Shown in pieces: positions 8,251-15,049 of a stretch of 36,411 nt of DNA (the first letter of the stretch is position 1; each line of letters opens with the position of its first letter). The stretch is taken from contig JADGOM010000256.1 of assembly GCA_017882925.1 (NCBI GenBank), forward strand, positions 1 to 36,411. Reading direction: 5' to 3'. Under the pieces are notes generated by a model. That model had not been told where the DNA came from. It did not search any database and saw only the letters and a list, made by a program, of their open reading frames with translations. Made by a program: the position numbers and the translations under genes. Origin of the DNA: Acidimicrobiia bacterium. GTDB lineage: Bacteria > Actinomycetota > Acidimicrobiia > IMCC26256 > Chersky-534.

Positions 8251-9578
8251 GCCGCGCCCTCGCGCGCGACGGCCGACGCGAGCAGGTCGGGTCCGAGCGC
8301 GGCCGTGACCGTCGCGCGCACCCACGCGCCCGGCCGCGCGTACGCGCCCTCGAGGCGGAGCACGCCGTCGATCTCCGGGGCCTCGCGGTGCGTGCGGCCG
8401 ACGGGGTCGCCGGTCTCGTCGTCGATGCCATCGACCAACACCTCGACCTCGGTGCCGATGAGCGCGTCGCGCGACGCCGCGGTGATCGGATCCTGGACCT
8501 CGCTGCACTCGCGCAGGCGGGCCGCGGTGAGATCCGCGGGCACGGGATCGCTGAGGTCCTGCGCGGCGGTGCCGTCCTCGGGTGAGAACGCGAAGAACCC
8601 GGCCCAGTCGAGCCGGGCCGCGGCGAGGAAGGCCAGCAGCTCGTCGTGCTCGGACTCGGTCTCGCCCGGGAACCCGACGATGAAGTTGGAGCGGAACGCG
8701 GCCTCGGGCTCGCGGGCCCGGATCGAGTCGATGGCCGCGAGGAACCGGTCGCCGCTCCCCCACCGCTTCATCGCGCGCAACCGGGTGGCGCTCGCGTGCT
8801 GCAGCGACAGGTCGAAGTACGGGACCACGGTGGGGAGCTCCAGCATCGTGGAGATCAGCGGGTCCTTCACCTCCGACGGGTAGAGGTAGAGGAGGCGGAT
8901 GCGCCGCAGCCCGTGCGGCGCGAGCGCGTCGAGGCGGTGCAGGAGCGGCGCCAGCGAGCCCGGCTGTCCGGTGTCGCGGCCGTACCAGGCGATGTCCTGG
9001 GCGACGAGCACGAGCTCGGACACGCCGGCCTCGACCAGCTGCCGGGCCTCGGCCTCGATCGACTCAGGGGTCCGCGACCGCTGCGCGCCGCGGAACGTTG
9101 GGATGGCGCAGAACGCGCAGGCCCGGTCGCAGCCCTCGGCGACCTTGAGGTACGCCCACGGCGCGTCGGGCTTCGCGCGCGGCAGCTCGAGCAGGTCGCG
9201 CACCCCGGTGGGCTTGCGCTTCAGCACGACCTCGGCGATCGACCCCTCCCCCGCGAAGCCGACGACCGCGTCGGCCTCGGGCAACGCGTCGGCCAGCTCG
9301 GAGCCGTAGCGCTCGGCCATGCAGCCCGTGAGCACGAGCTTGGCGCCGGGCTTGCGCCGGTCGCTCAGGGCCAGCGAGACGTCGATCGACTCCTGGCGCG
9401 CGGTCTCGATGAACGCGCACGTGTTGACCACCACGAGGTCCGCGCTCGACGCGTCGTCGGCCGCGAGCATCCCGTCGGCGAGCAGCGAGGCGACCACCTT
9501 GTCGGAGTCGACCGCGTTCTTCGGACAGCCGAGGGTCTCGACGTGGAATCGGAGGGCGGTCTCGGCGTCGGGGCTCAC
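8247..9578 (-). CDS. rimO: Ribosomal protein S12 methylthiotransferase RimO
   Basis: RimO is a radical-SAM enzyme that methylthiolates an aspartate of ribosomal protein S12. The 443-aa protein has the N-terminal methylthiotransferase cysteines C18 (LGCPKN), C54 (NTCAF) and C86 (TGCMAE), and the radical-SAM cysteines C150, C154 and C157 (GCDRACAFCAIP). A C-terminal TRAM-like domain follows. LGCPKNxVDS distinguishes RimO from MiaB, and miaB itself is at 2812-4194. The GTG at 9578 is preceded at 6 nt by TAGTCT and lacks a Shine-Dalgarno, consistent with a leaderless mRNA. It heads rimO-pgsA-cinA, all joined by 4-base overlaps. Confidence 0.96.
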   Translation of the reverse strand: MSPDAETALRFHVETLGCPKNAVDSDKVVASLLADGMLAADDASSADLVVVNTCAFIETARQESIDVSLALSDRRKPGAKLVLTGCMAERYGSELADALPEADAVVGFAGEGSIAEVVLKRKPTGVRDLLELPRAKPDAPWAYLKVAEGCDRACAFCAIPTFRGAQRSRTPESIEAEARQLVEAGVSELVLVAQDIAWYGRDTGQPGSLAPLLHRLDALAPHGLRRIRLLYLYPSEVKDPLISTMLELPTVVPYFDLSLQHASATRLRAMKRWGSGDRFLAAIDSIRAREPEAAFRSNFIVGFPGETESEHDELLAFLAAARLDWAGFFAFSPEDGTAAQDLSDPVPADLTAARLRECSEVQDPITAASRDALIGTEVEVLVDGIDDETGDPVGRTHREAPEIDGVLRLEGAYARPGAWVRATVTAALGPDLLASAVAREGAA

Positions 9579-9584
9579 CGGATC

Positions 9585-9590
9585 AGACTA
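9585..9590 (-). promoter_or_regulatory. Predicted -10 of leaderless rimO promoter
   Basis: TAGTCT ends 6 nt before the GTG start of rimO. No convincing -35 is visible. Confidence 0.5.
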
Positions 9591-9852
9591 CAAGGGAACT
9601 CGCGCCCCGACGGGGGCCGGGAAGAGCCTCCCGACCTGCACCGGAGCCCCAATTTCCGGCCCCGTGGACGAGATGTAACCGTCCCGACACCGTCGGGGTC
9701 CGAATACCCGTAGTGCACCCGCAGTTCGGTGGGCCCGCCAACGGCGCCGGGTCCGCCGCTGCGGGTCGTCCGCGTCTCGGCCGATACGACTCGCCGGGTG
9801 AAGCACAACCCCTGGCGCAGGTGACGACGCATGGCTACCTTCCTCGCGAGGC

Positions 9853-9872
9853 GCCGCACGTCATCGTGCGGC
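9853..9872 (+). promoter_or_regulatory. Hairpin just upstream of a Shine-Dalgarno
   Basis: A perfect 7-bp stem (GCCGCAC/GTGCGGC) with a 6-nt loop ends 4 nt before GGGGGGAG (9877-9884). It could control access to the ribosome binding site of the plus-strand gene. No ligand or partner is evident. Confidence 0.35.
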
Positions 9873-9890
9873 CTCCGGGGGGAGACGACA

Positions 9891-10196
9891 GTGGACTACG
9901 TGGCAACGCTCCGATTCCGTCCGTCGGTCGCCGGCGCCGAACGCGATGCGGCGCTGGTGCGCCGCGCGGGTTGGCAGTACCCCGCCGGCATCACGCTGAT
10001 CGCGGAGTACTGGCCGATCTCTTCGGACACAACGGTCGTGTCGATCTTCACCACCGACGACATCGCCGCGGTCATGGAGTTCGAGTTCGAGTGGAACGAC
10101 GTCTTCGACATCGAGGTCCACCCCGCGGTGTCGGCCGAGGAAGGCCTGAAGATCGGGCCCGAGGTGTTCGGCCGCTTGCAGCGACTCCAGCAGTAA
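9891..10196 (+). CDS. Small DUF3303-like protein of unknown function
   Basis: The 101-aa product begins VDYVATLRFRPS and has the pattern of the DUF3303 family: an N-terminal YVxxxxFRP strand, a central GITLIAEYW, a TDD segment and a C-terminal DIEVHPAV. This suggests a small alpha/beta ferredoxin-like fold; its biochemical role is unknown. It is the only plus-strand gene seen. The GTG at 9891 has GGGGGGAG 6 nt upstream and fits the family N-terminus. The in-frame ATG at 9831 would add 20 unrelated residues. It is convergent with ftsK, with only 9 bp between the two stops. Confidence 0.7.
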   Translation: MDYVATLRFRPSVAGAERDAALVRRAGWQYPAGITLIAEYWPISSDTTVVSIFTTDDIAAVMEFEFEWNDVFDIEVHPAVSAEEGLKIGPEVFGRLQRLQQ

Positions 10197-10205
10197 CGCG
10201 CGCCG

Positions 10206-12689
10206 TCAGTCGGTGCGGCCGGTCGCGGCCTCGAACTCGTCGACCGTCATGAGGACGGTGCGCGCCTTGCTGCCTTCCGACGGGCCCACGATGCCCTTGC
10301 GCTCGAGCAGGTCCATGATGCGCCCGGCGCGCGAGAAGCCGACGCGCAGCTTGCGCTGGAGCATCGACGTGCTGCCGAGCCCACTCCGCACGACCAGCTC
10401 CATCGCCTCCGCGAGGAGGTCGTCGGTGTCGTCGGGGTCGCCGCCACCGCCGCCCGGGCCGGCGCTGTCGCCACCTTCGGCCACGCCCTCGATGTAGTAG
10501 GTGTCCTGCGTCTGGCGCTTCCAGTGCGCGACGGCCTTGCGCACCGACGCCTCGTCGACCCAGGCGCCCTGGATCCGGTCGCGCTGGCCGGTCGCGGTCG
10601 ACAGCAACATGTCGCCCTGGCCGACGAGCTTCTCGGCGCCCGGGGTGTCGAGGATGACGCGGGAGTCGGTCGCGCTGCTCACCGAGAACGCGAGCCGGCT
10701 CGGGACGTTGGCCTTGATCACGCCGGTGATGACGTCGACCGACGGCCGCTGGGTGGCGATCACGAGGTGGATGCCGACGGCGCGCGCCATCTGGGCGATG
10801 CGGCAGATGCTCGCCTCGACGTCGCGCGCGGCCACCATCATCAGGTCGTTGAGCTCGTCGATGACCACGAGGATGAACGGCAGCCGCGCGTAGCCCTTGC
10901 CCGTGATCGGATCGGGCTCCTCCAGGGTCGGCAGCTCGCCGCGGTCGTAGGCCATGTTGTAGCCCGTGATGTCGCGCACGCCGACCTCGGACAGCAGCTC
11001 GTAGCGCATGTCCATCTCGCGCACCGCCCAGTCGAGCGCGTTCGCGGCCTTCTTCGGGCTCGTGACCACGGGGGTGAGGAGGTGCGGGAGGTCGTTGTAC
11101 GCGCCGAGCTCGACCCGCTTCGGGTCGACGAGGATCAGGCGCACCTGTTCCGGCGTCGTGCGCATCAGGATCGACGTGATGATCGAGTTGATGCAGCTCG
11201 ACTTGCCTGCGCCCGTCTGGCCCGCGATCAGGAGGTGCGGCATCGTCGCGAGGTTCATCATCACGGCCTTGCCCGCGATGTCGCGGCCGAGCCCGACCTC
11301 GAGGGGGTGCGTCGCCTCGGCCGCCTCCGGCGACGTGAGGATGTCGCCCAGGGTCACGAGCTGGCGTTGCTTGTTGGGCACCTCGACGCCGATCGCGCTC
11401 CGGCCCGGGATCGGGGCCAGGATGCGCACGTCGGCGCTCGCCATCGCGTACGCGATGTCGTGGTTCAGCCCGGTGACCTTGTTGACCTTCACGCCCGCGC
11501 CGAGCTCGAGCTCGTAGCGGGTCACGGTGGGCCCGATGGTCAGGCCGATGAGGTGCGCGTCGACGCCGAACTCGTGCAGCGTCGCCTCGAGGACCTCGCC
11601 CCCGGCCTCGATCGCGCGGCGGTCCATCTTCTTGCCCGCGCTCTTCTCGAGGATCGTGCGGGGCGGGAGGCGCCACGCGGGCGGGACGTGGGCGCGGCCG
11701 AGGTCGATCGCGAGCTGCTCGGTGGGGACGCCGGTCATCGAGTCGGCGGCGGCGAGGCTGGCGTGGGGCGCGTCGATCGCAGTCAGGTCGATCTCGGCCG
11801 CCTCATCCTCCTCCTCGAGCTCTTCGTCCTCGTACTCGGCGACGAGCTCCTCGTCGGCCTCTTCCTCTTCTTCCTCTTCGAGCTCCTCCTCCTCGAGCTC
11901 GTACTCCTCGTCGTCCTCGAGCTCGTACTCCTCGTCGTCCTCGAGCTCCTCGTCGGCCTCCTCCGCCTCCTCGGCGCCGAAGTCGAGGAAGACGCGCAGC
12001 TGGCGACCGGTCCACGCGAGCCCGGTGCCGGCGACGCCCACCACGCTGCTGATCGGGACCCCGGGCGCCAGGAGCGCGCCGAGCAGCGCGAGCGCACCGA
12101 GCACGATCGAGGCGCCGACGATGCCGATGCCGGCGACGAGCGGCGCGCCGATGGTCGCGCCCGCCACCCCGCCGGCGTTGCCGAGCGCGTCGACGCCGTC
12201 GCCGAAGCCGGGCGCGCCGCCGGCGAGGTGCATGATGCCGAGCGCGGCGATCAGCAGGAGGAACAGGCCGGTCCCGACGCGCAGCGGCTTGCGGGTCCGG
12301 TCCTCGTACTCCTCGTACTCCTCGTCGTCCTCGTCGAGCTCGACGGGCGGGCGGTTGCTCCAGATCACGAGCCCGGCGACCGCGAAGCAGCTCAGCGGGA
12401 TGAGGGGTTGACCGAAGCCGAGCAGCGCGCGGCCCGCGGTCCGCGCCCCCACCCCGACCGGGCCCGCGAGGTCGGTCGCGAGCGCGAGCGTCGTGAGCGT
12501 GCCGAGGACGATGAGGACGACCGCGAAGAAGTCGGCGCGGTGGTCACCGAGCTGCGCGCCGAACGCCTCCCGACCGCGCGCGAGCCGGGTCGGCTCCGGC
12601 GCGCGTCCGCGCGCGTACGACCTGCGAGCTCCGCCCCGGCCGCTCCGACCGCCCCGACGAGCCGCTTTGCGGGCGGTCTTGGGGGACAT
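10206..12689 (-). CDS. ftsK: DNA translocase FtsK/SpoIIIE
   Basis: FtsK is a septal membrane ATPase that pumps chromosomal DNA at division. The 827-aa protein starts with a very basic cytoplasmic tail (residues 1-40). Four hydrophobic segments follow (about 53-73, 88-111, 138-157, 184-210). Next are an acidic linker (239-300), the alpha/beta motor with Walker A AGQTGAGKSS (489-498) and Walker B ILVVIDELNDLMM (606-618), and a C-terminal winged-helix gamma domain. The Walker B tail has DELND where DELAD is more usual. The ATG at 12689 has TACCGT 7 nt before it and no Shine-Dalgarno, so the mRNA is probably leaderless. It is convergent with the DUF3303-like gene. Confidence 0.96.
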   Translation of the reverse strand: MSPKTARKAARRGGRSGRGGARRSYARGRAPEPTRLARGREAFGAQLGDHRADFFAVVLIVLGTLTTLALATDLAGPVGVGARTAGRALLGFGQPLIPLSCFAVAGLVIWSNRPPVELDEDDEEYEEYEDRTRKPLRVGTGLFLLLIAALGIMHLAGGAPGFGDGVDALGNAGGVAGATIGAPLVAGIGIVGASIVLGALALLGALLAPGVPISSVVGVAGTGLAWTGRQLRVFLDFGAEEAEEADEELEDDEEYELEDDEEYELEEEELEEEEEEEADEELVAEYEDEELEEEDEAAEIDLTAIDAPHASLAAADSMTGVPTEQLAIDLGRAHVPPAWRLPPRTILEKSAGKKMDRRAIEAGGEVLEATLHEFGVDAHLIGLTIGPTVTRYELELGAGVKVNKVTGLNHDIAYAMASADVRILAPIPGRSAIGVEVPNKQRQLVTLGDILTSPEAAEATHPLEVGLGRDIAGKAVMMNLATMPHLLIAGQTGAGKSSCINSIITSILMRTTPEQVRLILVDPKRVELGAYNDLPHLLTPVVTSPKKAANALDWAVREMDMRYELLSEVGVRDITGYNMAYDRGELPTLEEPDPITGKGYARLPFILVVIDELNDLMMVAARDVEASICRIAQMARAVGIHLVIATQRPSVDVITGVIKANVPSRLAFSVSSATDSRVILDTPGAEKLVGQGDMLLSTATGQRDRIQGAWVDEASVRKAVAHWKRQTQDTYYIEGVAEGGDSAGPGGGGGDPDDTDDLLAEAMELVVRSGLGSTSMLQRKLRVGFSRAGRIMDLLERKGIVGPSEGSKARTVLMTVDEFEAATGRTD
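11790..11975 (-). repeat. Low-complexity acidic linker of FtsK with 24-bp tandem repeat
   Basis: About 62 codons are nearly all Glu, Asp, Tyr, Leu and Ala. At 11898-11945 a 24-bp unit encoding LEDDEEYE is repeated twice in tandem and then decays into poly-Glu. A shorter acidic tract of the same kind (residues 117-130) lies between transmembrane segments 2 and 3. Slipped-strand expansion is the likely origin. Confidence 0.85.
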
Positions 12690-12696
12690 CGGCAGA

Positions 12697-12702
12697 ACGG
12701 TA
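12697..12702 (-). promoter_or_regulatory. Predicted -10 of leaderless ftsK promoter
   Basis: TACCGT ends 7 nt before the ftsK ATG. No convincing -35 is seen. Confidence 0.45.
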
Positions 12703-12728
12703 ACACCGGGGTCGCGCCGTCCGGCGGA

Positions 12729-13022
12729 TCAATCGCGGATCTTCGCCACGGTCCGCGGTCGGATCCGGCCGCGTTCCGTGACCGCGTACGGAAGCCGCGG
12801 CTCCTGCGCCGGGGAGCCGCCGTCGACCGGATACGCCTGTCCGGTGATCCAGGCGGCCGCGCCGCTCCACAGCAGCACGGCCCGCGGGGCCACGTCGTCG
12901 GGCCACCCGAGCCGGCCGATCGGGTACGGCTTGGAGAGCTTGCGCTCGAGCGCGCGACCGGCCTCGGTCGCGTCGGCCGGCACCCCGTGGTCCATCGTGC
13001 CGAGCACGATGCAATTGACGGT
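12729..13022 (-). pseudogene. C-terminal remnant of a short-chain dehydrogenase/reductase
   Basis: The frame reads TVNCIVLGTMD, then PIGRLGWPDDVAPRAVLLWSG and AAWITGQAYPVDGG. These match the last third of classical SDR oxidoreductases: the VNxIxPG strand, the GRxGxPxDVA loop and the ITGQxxxVDGG end. The NAD(P)-binding TGxxxGxG, the NNAG motif and the catalytic Ser-Tyr-Lys are all missing. Similarity begins about 10 bp after the rnj stop, where the rest appears deleted. A GTG at 13007 could start a 92-aa product, but it could not be an SDR enzyme. The C-terminal tail after DGG is about 30 residues longer than usual. From memory, M. tuberculosis has an intact SDR gene (Rv2750) between rnj and ftsK. 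Confidence 0.75.
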
Positions 13023-13032
13023 CGTGCGCCGA

Positions 13033-14715
13033 TCAGACTTCCAGGAGCACGGGGATCACGATGGGCCGCCGCTTGGTCTTCTGCGTGATGAAGCGGCCGA
13101 GCGACTGGCGGGCCCGCCGGCGCAACGCGTCGAAGTCGACCAGACCCGAGCCGGTGGCTTCGTCGAGCGACGCGCGCACCGCCTCTTTCGCCTCGTCGAT
13201 CAGGTCTTCCGCCTCGGGGGCGTAGACCCAGCCGCGGGTGACGATCTCGGGGCCGTTGACGATCTCGCCGGTGCGGGCGTCGACGGTGACGATGACCACG
13301 ACGACGCCCTCCTCCGCCAGCACGCGCCGGTCACGGAGGACGCCTTGGCCGACGTCGCCGACGATGCCGTCGACGTAGAGGTAGCCGGCCGGCACCGCGC
13401 GCCGCTCGACCTCGATGCCGCGCTCCGAGAGCGTGAGCGCGTCGCCGTCCTCGCAGATGAGCACGTGGTCCTCCGGCACGCCGACCAAGCGCGCGAGCTG
13501 GGCGTGGTGGACCATGTGGCGGTACTCGCCGTGGACGGGAACGAACCAGTCGGGCTTGGTCAGGGTGAGCATGAACTTCAGCTCCTCCTGCGACGCGTGG
13601 CCCGACACGTGGACGTGCGCGTCGTGCCCGTGCACGACGACCGCGCCCTGGTGGTGGAGGCCGTTGATGACGCGGCCGACGTTGTTCTCGTTGCCCGGGA
13701 TGGCGTGGGCCGAGATGACGACCACGTCGTCGGGGCCGACCTTCACCCACTTGTGCTCACCCGAGGCCATGAGCGACAGCGCGCTCATCGGCTCGCCCTG
13801 GGAACCGGTGCAGACGATGCAGACCTCGCCGGGGGCGTACTCGGGCACCTGCTCGATGGTGATGACCCGGTCTTCGGGCAACGAGAGCATGCCCATCTCG
13901 CGCGCCAGGCTCATGTTGTGCAGCATCGAGCGGCCGAGGAACGCGATCCGACGGCCGTTGGCGAGCGCCGTCTCCACCACCTGCTGCACGCGGTGCATGT
14001 GGGACGAGAAGCTCGCGACCACGATCCGCTTGTCGGGGTACTCGCGGAACAACGCGCGCATCGCACCACCGACGGTGCTCTCGCTCTCGGTGAATCCGGG
14101 CTCCTCGGCGTTGGTGCTGTCGGAGAGGAGCAGTCGGATGCCGCCGTCGGCGCGCGCGATCTCGCCGAGCAGCGCGAGGTCGGTCTGGCGGCCGTCGACC
14201 GGGGTGAGGTCGAGCTTGAAGTCGCCGGTGTGCAGGATCGTGCCCTGGGGCGTGTGATATGCGGTGGCGAACGCGTGGGGCACGGAGTGCGTCACCGGGA
14301 TGAACTCGCAGTCGAACGGCCCGATCCAGCGGCGCTCACCGTCGTGCACCGGGATGAGCTCGGTGCGGCCCATGAGCCCGGCCTCTTCGATCCGGTTGCG
14401 GGCCAGGCCCAGCGACAGCGGGGAGCCGTAGATCGGGACCGAGAGATCACGCAGCAGGAAGGAGAGGCCACCGGCGTGGTCCTCGTGCGCGTGGGTGAGG
14501 AAGACGCCCTCGACCCGGTCGGCGTTCTCCTTCAGGTAGGTGAAATCGGGGAGGACGAGGTCGACGCCCGGCATGTCGGTCTCGGGGAACATGAGCCCGC
14601 AGTCGATGACCAGGATGCGGCCCTCGACCTCGAGGCACATGCAGTTGCGCCCGATCTCACCGAGCCCACCGAGGAAGACGACGCGGACGGCATCGGAGGG
14701 AGTGGCTTCAGGCAT
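13033..14715 (-). CDS. rnj: Ribonuclease J
   Basis: RNase J is a metallo-beta-lactamase/beta-CASP nuclease with endonuclease and 5'-exonuclease activities in mRNA decay and rRNA maturation. The 560-aa protein is about the length of mycobacterial RNase J. It has the zinc motif HAHEDH (residues 75-80), further metal ligands in HTGDFK and DST, the beta-CASP domain (SFSSHMHR, GRSMLHN, GSQGEPMSAL, SAHAIPGNE) and the motif HVSGHA. The ATG at 14715 was chosen over an in-frame start 24 nt upstream because the hexamer TACCGT ends 6 nt before it, suggesting a leaderless mRNA. dapA, which often precedes rnj, is absent; repeat-gene debris lies upstream instead. Confidence 0.96.
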   Translation of the reverse strand: MPEATPSDAVRVVFLGGLGEIGRNCMCLEVEGRILVIDCGLMFPETDMPGVDLVLPDFTYLKENADRVEGVFLTHAHEDHAGGLSFLLRDLSVPIYGSPLSLGLARNRIEEAGLMGRTELIPVHDGERRWIGPFDCEFIPVTHSVPHAFATAYHTPQGTILHTGDFKLDLTPVDGRQTDLALLGEIARADGGIRLLLSDSTNAEEPGFTESESTVGGAMRALFREYPDKRIVVASFSSHMHRVQQVVETALANGRRIAFLGRSMLHNMSLAREMGMLSLPEDRVITIEQVPEYAPGEVCIVCTGSQGEPMSALSLMASGEHKWVKVGPDDVVVISAHAIPGNENNVGRVINGLHHQGAVVVHGHDAHVHVSGHASQEELKFMLTLTKPDWFVPVHGEYRHMVHHAQLARLVGVPEDHVLICEDGDALTLSERGIEVERRAVPAGYLYVDGIVGDVGQGVLRDRRVLAEEGVVVVIVTVDARTGEIVNGPEIVTRGWVYAPEAEDLIDEAKEAVRASLDEATGSGLVDFDALRRRARQSLGRFITQKTKRRPIVIPVLLEV

Positions 14716-14721
14716 CGACGG

Positions 14722-14727
14722 ACGGTA
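14722..14727 (-). promoter_or_regulatory. Predicted -10 of leaderless rnj promoter
   Basis: TACCGT ends 6 nt before the ATG of rnj. The -35 region overlaps a hairpin and is not convincing. Confidence 0.45.
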
Positions 14728-14732
14728 CCACC

Positions 14733-14751
14733 GGACCACTCACGGTGGTCC
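14733..14751 (-). terminator. Hairpin between the orphan repeat unit and rnj
   Basis: A perfect 7-bp stem (GGACCAC/GTGGTCC) with a 5-nt loop lies 26 nt past the stop of the orphan repeat unit. It probably terminated the gene to which that unit belonged. It now sits in the rnj promoter region. Confidence 0.45.
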
Positions 14752-14777
14752 CCGCAGCGCACATCCCGTGCGTTCGA

Positions 14778-14921
14778 TCAGCTGGCGGTGGCGGCGACGA
14801 TCGGTTGGGCGAGCTTGGTAGCACCCTCAGACCCGAAGAAGCCGGCGTCACCTTGGGTGAAGACGCCGCCGTCCGCCGCGACGAGCCAATAGCCGTGACC
14901 AGACGGCGTCGAGGCTAGGAC
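14778..14921 (-). pseudogene. Orphan single GYWL-type repeat unit (gene remnant)
   Basis: The frame encodes VLASTPSGHGYWL, then VAADGGVFTQGDAGFFGSEG and a tail ending PIVAATAS plus a stop. This is exactly one 42-residue unit of the C-terminal repeat found in the four paralogs at 15050-23209. No signal peptide, NHL blades or other units precede it; upstream codons (to 15038) are unrelated and run into a terminator hairpin. It is in a different frame from the paralog at 15050-16975. It may be a detached last unit of that gene or the end of a fifth copy. WLVAADGGVFTQ differs from WLFASDGGVFTH in the intact genes, so the separation is not recent. Confidence 0.65.
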
Positions 14922-15001
14922 GGGCGGCGCGCCCATCCGGGGATGCCCCTGTCCGTCTGCTGGACGGATGCCGGAAGCGGGGAAGGGGTCCGGACGCGCG
15001 A

Positions 15002-15032
15002 CGGGCGCCCGGCCTCGAGGACCGGGCGCCCG
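15002..15032 (-). terminator. Strong hairpin after paralog 1
   Basis: A perfect 11-bp GC-rich stem (CGGGCGCCCGG/CCGGGCGCCCG) with a 9-nt loop starts 17 nt past the stop at 15050. There is no U-tract, as is common in high-GC Actinobacteria. Confidence 0.75.
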
Positions 15033-15049
15033 CCACAAGGGCGTTGGGA

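Larger units (their letters stand above)
9579..9890. other. Intergenic region between divergent rimO and the DUF3303-like gene
   Basis: These 312 bp hold the rimO -10 and, near the other end, a hairpin and ribosome binding site for the plus-strand gene. An alternative in-frame ATG with AGGTGA 7 nt before it lies at 9831. I see no further gene, and no confident plus-strand promoter. Confidence 0.6.

Noticed and set aside
11527-12411. A serine-rich plus-strand open frame
   Set aside because: It is the complement of the acidic GAG/GAC codons in the FtsK linker, read as TCC/TCG serine codons.
14778-15038. An 86-codon gene containing one GYWL unit
   Set aside because: Its first 39 codons are unrelated and begin within a region next to the paralog 1 terminator; it is better read as a remnant.
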